Translations under genes and position numbers: made by a program
The notes under the pieces: generated by a model
Seen by the model: only the letters and a program-made list of their open reading frames with translations
Database searches by the model: none
Told to the model about the DNA's origin: nothing
Shown here: positions 42,520-54,421 of the stretch, one piece after another
How the letters are laid out: the number at the start of each line of letters is the position of its first letter
How positions within the stretch are numbered: position 1 is the first letter of the stretch
NCBI GenBank assembly: GCA_021029095.1
Contig: JAJOHG010000048.1
Location: 62,001-126,000 of the forward strand
Reading direction: 5' to 3'
Length of the DNA stretch: 64,000 nucleotides
Source of the DNA: Phellopilus nigrolimitatus
Lineage: Eukaryota; Basidiomycota; Agaricomycetes; Hymenochaetales; Hymenochaetaceae

Positions 42520-43402
42520 GTTGGTCGTGTTGGTTCAGCTCAGGGGTCGACACGCTGCCTCCGCAATGCCTCGGTACTTAAACGGGCAGCAAAAGTGACA
42601 TGGCATCTTCATGAGCAAAAGAGGCCATATTATACTCAGGCAGACAGTTACGGGTCTTGCCGGGCCATTCTCAAGGATCCAAAGTCTCCCACATTCAGCA
42701 TGCATCCAAGAATAGTGTGTTGGGACGAAGGCCATATATAACACACAGAGGGCTCCTCAAGGCCAGTAGTACCATAATTTATAAAGAGCTCCGCAGTCCT
42801 TGGGCTCATTTGACGGGGTACAGAAGGTGATGGAAAGAGTAAGCAAGTGAAAACCGATTTCAGTCGATCTCACGCGGATCCTATTTGGCCAGAAAAGGAA
42901 GCCAGTCTTCCGAATTTGGAGTATTTTGCCACCCGCGGATACGTACATTGGATGTAAGTATTGCACCACAAGAATATTGGTTAAGAGAATGTGAAACAAA
43001 ACGAGGCAAACTATAGAGTACCACTGGATTATGGCTATGTATTTTCAGCCAAAACTCTTCAATATTCTTGATAAAGAGCGAAAGGCCACAAAAAGCGTAG
43101 TAATGAGCGAACACGGCCAGATCTTCCTTCGAGTCCGTGTTAGTGAGGTTTCGGAGCACCTTTGTACTGGGCATAATACGTGCTTTGCGTTTCGGCATTG
43201 ACAACTGAATTTGCAATCCAGAAGTCGAAAATAATTAGCACGCCAATTTACTCGATGAGTGTGCATACGTCCGTGAGAAAGAGAATAATTGACTAACATG
43301 AGTTTAGCTGGAGATTCGAATTTGATGGATTGAAAGGAGGACAATGATGGTGTAGATACGGGCACGGCTGCTGCGTTGCATTTGCATTCATACTCAGCGT
43401 CG
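42520..43402. other. Spacer between 7TM members 2 and 3
   Basis: Open frames in 43,045-43,467 have no recognisable domain. They may be 3' untranslated sequence of member 3. Nothing else is supported. Confidence 0.4.
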
Positions 43403-44540
43403 TCAAATCCTTGTGAAAACCTGTCTCGCCGGCAAGCCTCCAAAGAAATGCGACGTACCTCCGACATTTAAAGCTTGACTATTCCAGCTCGCGGGCCGAA
43501 TCCCAAGTCCAAGAAGAGCAAATACAGCCGCTGTCATGAAGAAATTGGAAATTATGTCGTTCGCAAGGTTGGTCCTTCTGAGTGTGAGGTTCGATGCGGT
43601 TCCCCCACCAGCAAATCCTGCCGGAGAGTAAATAACCATGAAGGCTACGACGACGATAGTAAGGCAGCTATAAGATGGTATTGCGAAGAGTACGAGTGAC
43701 TTCATGATCAGTATTTCAATAAGAAGCCAAAAGAATGTCAGCATAGGTTCGAACTGATTGTCGGAATTTTGCAGAAGATCATTTATGAGGTAGTTGTACG
43801 TACTTTATCAGTCTTGGAAAGTCTCGCCATTTTTAGGAACACGTATAAGGCAAGCCACACTACATAGCAGCTAGACGCAGCCCATAACGGTATCTGCGCG
43901 TACGTCGCACGAATGTAATTGTCGTACTCGGTTTTAACACTGAATCCAAGTTCGATGTCGGCTCCCACCAATAAGGAAATAAGGATGCCCGCTGCCAATG
44001 TGCCGAGGACTACGTTAAATGCAAACCAGATGTATGCAATAAGGAAGGAAAAAAACAGCTGGCCCGCCTGTCCTCTTATATGCATGTTGATGTGCCTGTC
44101 CTTAACAACGAGGACGAATGCGAGGAAAATTAACGGGAAAGACCAATTCCCCGTGAATGCGGCTACAGAGAGCAGTGCAACGTAAGAAACCCTGGTTGAC
44201 GCAAAGTACGCGTTCCCAAGGACGATGGCAACGATGGTTGTACCTGCCGGAATGAATAAGAAGATAGAGGCGAGGAGAAGAACAGCGTATGGTGGGCGGT
44301 GGTCACGAAAATTGACGAGCGCATCAAGACACAGCCCGCTGAGAGCCAAATATACGAGTGAAAAGATACACCAGACTGCGAGATCCCCCTATTTTGTTGA
44401 ACTAAGAAACTGAATGCAAAATAAGTTTTAAGGAAAAAAGTCCTTGCTTCAGTAAGTGAATCCGCGTCAAACGCGAAGCCGCCGTCGCTTTGCGCTGCAA
44501 CGAAGGAAAGAGAAATGAAAGCAAACACGAACGGATTGAT
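43403..44540 (-). CDS. Orphan 7TM family member 3, no ATG and a GC-AG intron
   Basis: Proposed exons in coding order are about 44540-44448, 44388-43804 and 43753-43403. The family layout is kept: hydrophobic leader (PFVFAFISLSFVAAQ), FAFDADSLTE, GDLAVWCIFSLVYLAL, GNWSFPLIFLAFVLVVKDRH and TDK at the exon 2 end. There are two oddities. No ATG is found in frame where relatives start; the aligned codon is ATC. Also, the first intron begins GCAAGG instead of GT at exactly the position where relatives have GTGAGT. Both remaining exons are phase-consistent and open. It may start from an upstream exon or a non-AUG codon, or be an early pseudogene. Confidence 0.55.
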
Positions 44541-45475
44541 GTTGCCTACTTTTCCCAGCACACTGTCCCGCTCCGCTTTTATGGGCCCATTATCACTGCA
44601 AACCGTTGCATTATAACGGATATCCGAACAAGGTTTCAAGTCCCTAGATTCAGAGAGCTGTCAGACCAGAGCCTTGATTGATGCAACGTATGTGCCTTCG
44701 CGAAACGATGTGCACGAGCTTCTAGAAGTTGTGGCCGAGCCTGCCTCAGTTAGTCAATACTCAGACCTGCACTTCTAGAAAATACCTATATATGATGCAC
44801 GCCATCTATAGAGGATCAAGAGCATGCGGATTGATTATCACAATAATCTAAAGATGTCTGCTGCGCAGCCACATTTCTTCTTACGGTGAAAGTCGTGTTG
44901 AGTTTAAAAGCAGTCCCGTTGACGTAGATGGCAACTCGAGATCATCACTGAATCACATTGATTAATGCATTCCCTGTCTAGAGTGATTGAGCACGAGATT
45001 GGCAAGCAAGTATAAGAAAGAATAGCGCGCTGCGTTAAAAGTGTCCACGATGGTAGTCCGTTGTAACGAAAGTAGTTAATGACGAGTATTTACGGTGTAG
45101 GCGGTACATTATACAACTTCATTCGTGAAGCGACGAGATGCAGCAGAAGCACGGGTACGATGCAAGAAACGATGCGCGAGTCAAGGATTTAGCAAGAGTC
45201 CGTAACGATGCAAGAGATAGTGCAAGAGAAGAGACAAGAATGCAAGGGGATCAAAGCACGAAACGAAAGCCGGCTGTGAATAATTAATATGAGGAAGGCC
45301 AGCCTACTGTTTAAAATCGATTATTAGAGCATTATGTGCAGCGAGCGTTGAGTGGGTGTGCGACGCGATGGCTGATAGCGAGGAAAAGAAAGCCGTGATG
45401 GTGGGACACCATAAGAAAGGAGAGACCGAAGGACAATGACGAGACAACAGAAAGCAGACAATATATCACCTCCCT
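44541..45475. other. Spacer, no gene seen
   Basis: It contains degenerate GATGCAAGA-type repeats around 45,150-45,250. No domain or splice pattern is seen. Confidence 0.5.
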
Positions 45476-48162
45476 TCACATGAGCCTTACCAGCCTCCTC
45501 GATAAATCATCGACTACATCACCAACTACCTCTTCTGCAACTGCGGCAGCCTCGCCAAGCGGGTCTCCCTCCGGCGAGTGGTCTCCTATGACACAAGATT
45601 CTAGCAGCGTCTCAATTATCGCTTGACCCGAATAGAACCAAGTACAGAGCGCCTGATACGTTGATGTTTTCCGAGGACATAAGAGCGAAATGAACATAAG
45701 CGGATTAAAGTGCGAGTTGGATAACAGATAACGTTTGGACGCACGATCATGAAGTAGAACGTGACCATAATGTACCCTTCCGCCCAGTTCGTTTTTGAGT
45801 CGGCAGTGACATAGTTTACGAGGAAGCTCGCGCCAAGCAGGACGGCAACTTCATACAAGTCTGTTTTTTTTGAAATGTCAGCATTTTAATCATAGTATTT
45901 CACTCTTCAACCAGGCGCACTTACCGAACAGCAACATGAACGGCTTGCCAGTCAACCAGCTTATGATGACGAAAAACGGCATCCAGAACAATGTAAACTG
46001 AATGCTGAGGTCTATCGCTCGATCCTCTGCGAGTGTCTTAGGCGGCTCGGGCGCAAGGAAGAGCACCCTACGTATGAAGTACATAATCGCAATGGTCCTA
46101 GTTATTGGGTATGCTACTCAGTGACCAGGATGCAAAAAAGAAAGCTTGACCTACCCGTCAGCACTAAATGACACAAGCGGAAGTAATATGAGCCCGAACC
46201 ATTCGTCGGAGGCTAACATTTCATTCGAGCGAATATGTTCGAGCGCCTCGACCAGCTAGTCGTCGTGAATGATCGTATTAAATGAACTGAAGCTCAGAAT
46301 CCACGTGACAATGCGTACCATCTCAGCCGTAGTCGCCATGACCGCGATCGTCGCAAGTAGCATCAATACGCAAAACCACACTTTAACTTTAGGTTCCTCC
46401 TGCGCGAGGTGCTCTTCCTCTCGGTGCACTTCCGTGGGAGCAGAGGACATCGGACGGAAAGCGTTCCCGTCGCCTGGCGGGTTGTGCAAGAAGATTCGCG
46501 AAGCTATGTATCTTTTTCGTGCGTTTTTTGTCAGTAGCAGAAGAATGAGAGGTTTTGTTGGATAGGTTTGTCATGAGATGAAAGATAAAGTACTTACACC
46601 AAAAGCAACATGACTGCGATCCCGCGGCTCATTTGAAGTAGCTGCTTACGCATCGCGTCACTCGTGAGTGTACTCTGAGCGTTTGAGCCCGAGTCAAGCG
46701 CGGCAAAGAAGGCAGCAGGAACGAGAAGACTCAATACGCTGTGAACATTGTTAAGTACAACTGACAAATGCATATTGTGGCACAAGTATCATAACTCGCA
46801 AGGGGGCGAGATGATATACTAGGCATGAAGTATCTGATAAAACGTACCCAATCGCCAGCAGCGTGTTGTTCAATTGAGTGTAGCGAGGGTGTAGTGACTG
46901 TTCGTATATATGCCTGCCGCCCGTCAAGAATCCCGTTCCCGGTACGAGCAGAAGGTGGAGGAGAACAACGCCTGTATAGCAATTGATATTTAGCATTGAA
47001 ATGAGAGCTTAGAGAGCAATGGACGAAACAGACCGACGACGGTAGCCTGTAGGGTCCGAAGCCTATGAGAGCAACAGTTTTGAACATTTGATCGACATTG
47101 AACTTAGAGCGAAAAGGGTATCAAAAGAAAAATGCCAGCGTCTACTCAAGTCAGCAACTTCACAAAGAAAGCGCAACTCAGAGTTTGTAACTCTGCCAGC
47201 CTACGAGAGGAAGCATCGATGACTACCAAGACCCGTCTGTCAATTGCAGATATCGAAAGAGAAACATGTAATCGAAGGAGTTTAAAAGAATGCGATATAT
47301 GGAGGTCACTTACTGGCACTCACTCAGAAGTATGATAGCAAGTGTGGCTTCCACAGCACTACAGTTTGTTTCAGTTCCAAAAGATCAGTCTTGCCTTCGA
47401 GTCGAAGGTCGAAGTGAAGGACATACTTGTTGAGAGTGACGATAATGAGATCACCCAAGTCCTTGCCTGTGTATAGTGCCATCTGCTCGCCGCCGAAGTC
47501 AAAGAGTTTTGAAAGGGGAATTATAGACAGAAAGGAAACTGTTGAGGGTCGTGTGAGGCTCGCACATTATATAGAATGGTTGCTTGCTCGAATAAACGTA
47601 CGAACGAAAGTTAAAATTTTGTCATCCCAAGCCCAGTGGGAAACCCATGCGAATGGAATGAAGATAAGGAACACGTTCAACACTGTTATCGAAGTTCAGC
47701 ATGATGATAAACAAAAAGAACCGTACGACGGCAGAACATACTGCTACTGAACAAGACATTCCGCGCACTCTCGCCCCAGCCAATCTTCCGCCTGTTACGC
47801 CCGCGAAAGCGGTCCCACATCATTTGGCGGCGAGTGCGCCCGCCGGGCACTACACCGAGCTCGTAATCAGTTTTCTGATTGATGTTATGCAGACCCTCTT
47901 CCACGCGGTGCACGGTCCCAGGGTGAGCGAGCGCATCGCGTTGAGATCCGTGAGAGCTGCCGCTAGAGAGTGAGGCCATCTCTATGGGCCGCTCAACTTC
48001 AAAGCTGGAGTTTCGCGAAAGAGTTCGGTTGACGAGCGTCGGTGCAGGCTCAGTAATGGGGTTGGTATGGATGGGAGACACCGGCCGTAACGGCTGATTG
48101 TAAGGGTTACGGGACGATAGGCGTGAAGACGCCAACGGCGGCGACGGCAGCGACGAGGCCAT
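45476..48162 (-). CDS. Ca2+/H+ (CaCA family) exchanger, 12 exons, 570 aa
   Basis: Exons in coding order are 48162-47742, 47682-47602, 47538-47427, 47358-47314, 47062-47034, 46971-46848, 46738-46598, 46511-46319, 46255-46155, 46097-45925, 45860-45745 and 45652-45476. They sum to 571 codons. A hydrophilic N-terminal region of about 130 residues precedes two Na/Ca-exchanger repeats. These carry the family motifs GDLIIVTLNNAVEATLAIILL and EWFGLILLPLVSFSADG, with the acidic residues that bind cation. Other membrane segments include FLIFIPFAWVSHW and YVTADSKTNWAEG. Such proteins move Ca2+ into the vacuole in exchange for protons. The gene interrupts the orphan 7TM array. Its fourth intron is long (251 nt). 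Confidence 0.9.
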
Positions 48163-51047
48163 GGTGACTTGAGATAGCCCAGAACCAGAAGACGGAGGTA
48201 AGATGAAACGACAAGGATGCGATTTATACAGTCACATTCGGAAGTGGAACTACACGTGTGTTAAGCGACGCTTGAAGACTAGATTATTAAAATTCCGCGC
48301 TTCCCTGGTGCCGGCGCAGTCAGCCACTGCTTGCCATCACCACCTAGCTACCTTCGATGCCGTCTGTCCCCGACCGAGAAGCCGTTGACGAATTTTTCAT
48401 CTTGATTTGACGGAAGACGACATGGATGAGGCAGAAGAAGTGTAAAGCGAGTGGCGATCCTTGATCGACTCTGAATCGGAATGCCACGCGACATCTCAAT
48501 TTTGCCCACGGAGGCAGTTTACTGTATTTCTTTTCTGCATAAACGAGTCAATTTGAGTGAACTTGTGTCGATATTGTAACATCGTAATTGTAACATCGTG
48601 TCGCCGATTGGAGGATGGCATTTCTTCACGGCAAGCTATTTTTGTCGCGGCACAAGCTCAAACACAGGAATTCGGAAGTGTTCTAAGATTCTGTTTGTTC
48701 TCGAAGAAAAAAGCGTGCTAAATTTGTTTATCATGCAGTTCGTTGAAACAAAGGCGTGATTAGGAATATAAGAGCATCGCTCATTGAATAGAGCACTTAA
48801 CTCGCTCAGTTGAGAGATATTAGAGGTGGCCACTAAGGAGGACGTGCTTTTAGTTCATAAATAAACTCTAATGCCGAGCTGATCCGTCGATCGAGGATTT
48901 GCTTCTTAACTTCTCAAACAGAACCGTACTTGACGACTGGAATTGAGGGAGGCAATCCCTGCCAAAAGAGTGTGCACGCTTTGTAATCTGACAAATGATC
49001 GGCACTTGCCAATTTAAGAAATTCCGGTGGCAAAGACCTACAGATGGTCAACTTGACGCAATTCAGCCACTCCTTGCTGACTTTTATTTTTTTAAAGCCA
49101 TAAAACTGTTTTATAAGGTTATAAATACAATATGCACTTGATGTATTGTAGGTTTTTTCTGAGGAAAGATTTATAGCAAAGAAAACAGCAGGAGGTGAGT
49201 GCATTTTCGGCTGGCCACGTGACCACGGCGCACAGGAATGCCCGCACATACATGCAAACGCGCAGAACGATTTTTTGAGCTCAATTCTTCTCCGTTTTGC
49301 GAGATTTAAGCTGGTAAATGCTCGGGTGGTATGGGGCTGGGAGGTCTACAAGCTCGATTTTTTAATCTGTTCTTCAAGGTTTCAGAACAGCCATGCAAGA
49401 CTGCTGTTCTGATGCTTTGACAGAGAAATTAAAAAATCGAGCTTGTAGACCTCCCAGCCCCATACAACCCGAGCATTTACCAGCTTAAATCTCGCAAAAC
49501 GGAGAAGAATTGAGCTCAAAAAATCGTTCTGTAACTTTTCTTCACTCATGAGCCGCAAAATTTCCGTTTTTGGTAGACATGTAAGCAGCTACAAATGCAC
49601 ACTCTTTTGGCAGGCGTTGCCTCCCCTCACTGGAATTTCTGCGTAGATCTGTGGCTTACGTGACAAAGCATAGGCTTACATAGGTTGTTCTAAGTACTGC
49701 GCACTTACTGTACGCCCTGAGGACAAGATAATTCGAAAGCATACTGTAACCACGGCGTTGCGCTACGCGCCGAGCTGTGTGTGGATTCGAAATTCTGTTT
49801 GATGGCACTAAACGAGTTTAGTGCAGCGGATTTTTCTTTGTCGCAGATAGCGGCGTTGATACGCGCACGTACGACAACGACGCTATCTTTTGCATTTGAG
49901 CATCATCACTTGGATAGACCTTATCCGTGATTTGGTTGCCGGCTATGTGTACTTAGCTCTAAACTGTCAGACCTGTCCCTCAATCGAGCCGTACATCCGT
50001 CGTCTGCAGGAGTTAGTTCACACGCACAGAGCGAGGCCTAGAGAAATACAATGGCAGTAAGTGATACACATTTCGGCGTTTCTTTCCTTCTTTCTTCACT
50101 CACAGATCTGCGGTTTCGCTGCAGATACACAGTCTTACGTCAAAGTGTGCGATAGAAATCGATCGTGCACGCAGACATATACGGGTCTCCCGAGACACAG
50201 CAGTGCTGCAATGGTAATGATAACAGGAACGCCTTGATCGTCGAATCACAAAGATTTATTCATGTGAGCTGTATGGCGATGAAATGAATTGGCACTGATA
50301 AAAAACGATTTCCAACTCGTCACAAAACCATGATGCTCAGAGAGTACATGAGTTGCCGGGCGATAATTCAAGAACCGGAACTGGGTTCTCAAGTTGATGG
50401 GTGGCTAGAATCGTTGCCGCACGTACAAGCCAGTTTTCCTGTGCGTATACCCTACACCGGGCGATGTGCTCAATGCGATGATCTCGGAGGTCTTTGAAAG
50501 CCTATCCATTGCAAACCTTTGACTTTTACCATCAAGCATCACATTCTACGCGCTTCCCAGCGTTATTCATGAGAATCTCCGAGGTCATATGAAGACTTCT
50601 GGATGTGATAGAAGGGATCGTGATGGAGCCAAAGGCCCCCTATCTTTGCGAAGGAAACCTCAAGCTCTCTACTTGGCCTAGTTTTTTTTTTTTTTTTTCA
50701 CTTACGCTCTCTTGGCTTGACTCCGAAAATGAGTACCGTGGCTGTTTCCGTCTAGTAGGACTTCGAAGTCCATTGCACGCTCGCATACTTGGATCCTTGT
50801 CCTAAGCCTTCCAAGGACTCCATTTCAAACTGCCCATGAACTCATACCTGGACTCGTTTGTGTCGATGCTTTACAGCTGCGGCGCGATAGCGCGTAGCCT
50901 CACGTGCCCGGGCATGATGGTCACTCAAGCTTGCGCATCGGACCGCACATCTTATATTATTTTCAAAAATACCACCCAGTGTCAAGACGGAACGCAGTGC
51001 CTGCTCTCGAGAAATCCACCCCTTAAAGACGTTCTAATATTCTCAAG
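48163..51047. other. Intergenic, 2.9 kb, with nested inverted repeats
   Basis: No supported gene. It contains the nested inverted repeats described at 48,944-49,627 and a long T-run near 50,681-50,699. The stretch 49,630-50,830 shows nothing I can assign. Confidence 0.5.
48944..49627. repeat. Nested inverted repeats, probable MITE
   Basis: The inner arms 49,263-49,366 and 49,428-49,531 (104 bp) are inverted copies with one mismatch around a 61-nt loop. The outer arms near 48,944-48,982 and 49,587-49,627 share TGCACACTCTTTTGGCAGG inverted, about 80-90% similar. Ends and target duplication are not resolved. Confidence 0.7.
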
Positions 51048-51590
51048 GAGGCTCGCGATTGTGTCTACTGTGCTGATCCTGTCTATCCTACCGCTCGCAT
51101 CGGCCCAATTCGACAGCAACCTAAAAGGTCCACTTCACTTTCAGGCTGATGCCTCCAGAATTGTGATCCTACTTTTCTTCGCCCTTGTCCTGCTTGTTCT
51201 CGACCGGCAAAAGAGCATTGTGGCTTCAGGACTACGAAGGGTTGACAATACTGCTTTCGGCGCTACTTCTTGCTGATCGTGGTTTTGGGCATCATCGCAG
51301 CGGGGTCTTATGCTGATGTACCGGTCATTTTTTAGAACTTCAGATATTTCATAGCCGTGAACGAAGTCCAGCTGTCAGACTTCCAGAAGTAAAATGACAC
51401 CTAACGGCGCTACCAAACCATATCTTACGTTTATGTTGCACTTGATCCACCGCGGCAGCCTGCAGACTACCTAACGTGTATGAGCGCTTGACTCTCACCA
51501 ATTATTTTGTTTCAAGTGTCCTGCTGTCTGCCATATTCACTGCCGTGGTCGTCGTAGGAACCGACCGAATGTATTGGTAAACAGGTAAGA
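51048..51590 (+). pseudogene. Orphan 7TM family relic, inverted and deleted
   Basis: On the plus strand, opposite to its relatives, a family-type leader (LAIVSTVLILSILPLASAQF) and linker (LHFQADASRI) run straight into the third membrane segment (LLFFALVLLVLDRQKS). Intron 1 and segments 1-2 are missing. Multiple stops follow. A remnant of segment 7 (SVLLSAIFTAVVVVG...MYW) is readable near 51,515-51,585. It is clearly non-functional. Confidence 0.75.
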
Positions 51591-52321
51591 CGTTTTGTGT
51601 CACCTATACTATTTATAAACGAACGATGCAACTCGAGGCTCTTCCTGACAGTATCCTGAGCCGGAAGACGAGCCTCGAAGGATAAACGTCAAAAAAGAAC
51701 CACGGAGCTGCTGCTAACATCATTTGACATTCTTTCTCTCGTAGGAATTATACGCACATCACCTCTCCCCAAATTTATGGATGGGTGGGACGAATCTCGT
51801 TTGCATCGCTGTGGGGCTCATACTAGGTGCCTGTATAGCGCATCCCGTGAGTATTATTGAGTATTGTACTGCTCGTTGTCTTTTTACATGGACATTTAGG
51901 AGATGCCAATTGCCTATTCTCTATCCTGCTTTCCAGCAAGTCGAGAAGGGATATATATATGCATTTCATGGACGAAATGAAATAGCTTATAGTACATGTA
52001 CAGAACCGGTTAAACAAAATTACTGCCTAGCTTACAGTCAGAAAGCAAATCTGAACTAGGAGAGGTACAGGATCCGGAAACCGCGCACGAGAAAATTATT
52101 ATATGACCATAGAACGCTGAAGCCAGCCATTGATATAAGATAGAAAGCTCAACATATAATGTTGATTCGCTAATGAACAACAAAGCATTCGCCTTCCTAT
52201 TTCCCTTGGGGTGGATCCTCCAGCTCGAGATATTGCCGTTGACCGACTGATCCTGGGACCAAGCCACTTAACCATCTTTCTGGGTCTACACGTTAAAAAA
52301 GATGAAACTGAGTCACATTTA
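51591..52321. other. Spacer between 7TM relic and intact member
   Basis: A short frame at 51,781-52,059 starts with a hydrophobic segment but lacks the family motifs. No gene is supported. Confidence 0.4.
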
Positions 52322-53387
52322 TTAGAGCAGGTACTGCCAGTGATCTATCTTACCCGTCTGCCAATACTTCGCTCTGATACCGTGTATAACCATCGCCGTA
52401 GCCATGGCACAGTGGAAAACATTGAATAGGACATCGTCGATGAGAGTCTGCTGCTCCCATTCAACAAGCGAGTTGAACGACAGTGCAGGCGACAAGACGA
52501 TTGCAAACACAACGTTCTCTAGAGCGCTGAAAATGTATAGGGGCGTTACGATGTAAAGTGAGAATCCGATGTCCTGAAGCAGATTGTCAACTAGGTATAG
52601 AGCTCCAAATAACATCGAATATTTTACCTTGTCGTCGTGCACTCCTGCGTGCCACGCTCTCATGTAAACGTATGCTCCGAGACTGGAAGCACACAATGCA
52701 GCGCAGAATAATGAAGTAGCAAAAATATACATGATGGTTTCGTAACGCTGCTGTGCGAGGATGGCAGTCTGCGATTCGGCAGGAGAGGATTTGTTCAACA
52801 TGTCTATGTTGAGGCCTGCCATAAACGTGCCCAGGATGCATATTGTCGCAGCCCAGATGTGGAGTGACATAAGTGTCATAGTCTCGACCCTTCGTGATGA
52901 GGAAGGAATATAATATTTGAGCCTATCAAATAACAGCAAAACGACAGCAAGAAAGAACAGGGAAGAAGCCCAGTTTTTAAGCAGCAGTGAACTCGAGTAA
53001 AGATTGTTTGCTTTGTCTGGATCGAGTAGACCGAAAGCATCGGTCTCATGGCTAACGATAATGTAGGCGATGGTTGTGGAACTCTGGGAGACGATACAGC
53101 ACAACGCGGCGAAAAGCGCAATGAAAGGTGCCCGATGTCCGTGAAGTCTTCGAACTGAGAGAAGACATAGGAGTGCTAGGACAACATGAAGGGCATCGAA
53201 AGTGCACCATATCACTAGATCCGCCTTGCCATAGAATGAGCGGTAAGTTAAGGAGACGTTTAACGGAAGCAGCTATCTAGCTCACAGTAATTAATGGATT
53301 GTTCTCAAAACGAGGCGGGCCAGATTGTAAAACTTGCGCCGAAGCACGAGCTATGATCGAAAGAAATGTCGAACAAGCGAAGAACAT
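52322..53387 (-). CDS. Orphan 7TM family member, intact (316 aa)
   Basis: Exons in coding order are 53387-53286, 53224-52628 and 52573-52322, totalling 317 codons. The 54-nt second intron is itself open and a multiple of three, so an unspliced form would add 18 residues. The leader is MFFACSTFLSIIARASAQV and the linker RFENNPLIT. Seven hydrophobic segments are present, with LLFDRLKYY after the third and VHDDK at the end of exon 2. The C-terminus is short (YWQTGKIDHWQYLL). Layout and intron positions match member 2 (41,386), supporting common descent. Function is unknown; the receptor-like topology is an inference. Confidence 0.75.
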
Positions 53388-54421
53388 CCTGGACCTGTTG
53401 ACAGACTTTGGAAGTATTGACGTTACCCACCACACACCCAGTGACTACTTAAAGACAGATTCCAGCGTCAGTTCTCGACTTCTCGTAGGACACGAGTGCA
53501 GTCAAGTTTCGGAGCCCCTGTATGAGCATTGCCTCCTGGCGTACACAGCGCCTAAGGCGAGATGCGCGGCGAAATACGGTCATAGCGTGATGAATACACG
53601 AAGTTAACAGTGCCGGTGGCTTGTAATGCCCGGAGAAATCCCAGGAAGATCGAGTTGTACATGTTCTGTGAAAAGCGTTGACGAATAAGAAACCAGTTTT
53701 GAGATTACTTTAGTCTAGAGCGCCAGTACCTGACCAATACTTAAGGCCTTACTCTTTGACGCCCATCTCTAGGCCCAAGATGTGGACGATCGCTGCGCTT
53801 TCAGTAAAATGACGGACCTCTGCAATAAAATGAGATGAAACAAAAGAATCGCGGCTGTGTATGAACGTCTGACACGAGTCAAATCTGAGTCATTAATCTA
53901 CCTTCGAGATAAAATAGAACTGGATCATGACTTCACTCACTGCAAATGCGTTTCTTTGCTTCGGAAACGAGTTTCGAGCTCCAAATTCCAGAACTACAAC
54001 TTAGAAAGTAGCGAAAGTAGCAGCAAGCTTCAAGCTACATTATCTTCATCAATAGCACATTTCACTCGCCTAATTCTTCCTCGACGATTGAGAATGATAG
54101 AACCAGGTATCCCACCTTGAGAATTTGGATGATTTGGAAAGGGTGAGCTAATGGATAGTGGGCTTGATGGATGTCCTTTATTTGCATCCTTGCATTGAAT
54201 GAGGTTTTTGGCGTTTGAGAATATAACAGGCTCCGCCCTGTTTCTTAACCAAAGACGTATGATGAGAGAGGGCACGACTCACCAAAATTCGACAGATGCA
54301 TGATAAATGCTTTGCATTCAGATCCTAAAGATCTCGTGGCACATCACTTGTCTCGAAGAGTCTATGATTTCGTCTAAAAATACCTTTATATGAGTTCAGC
54401 AGTACAACACAAGGAACGTGT
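53388..54421. other. Spacer upstream of the last 7TM gene and downstream of tafazzin
   Basis: No domain or consistent splice pattern is seen in either strand. Confidence 0.5.

Noticed and set aside
52574..52627. Exon extension through the 54-nt second intron of the 7TM gene at 52,322
   Set aside because: The intron is open and divisible by three, but relatives have an intron at the same point, and GTAAAA...CTTCAG fits splicing. Retention is possible but not preferred.
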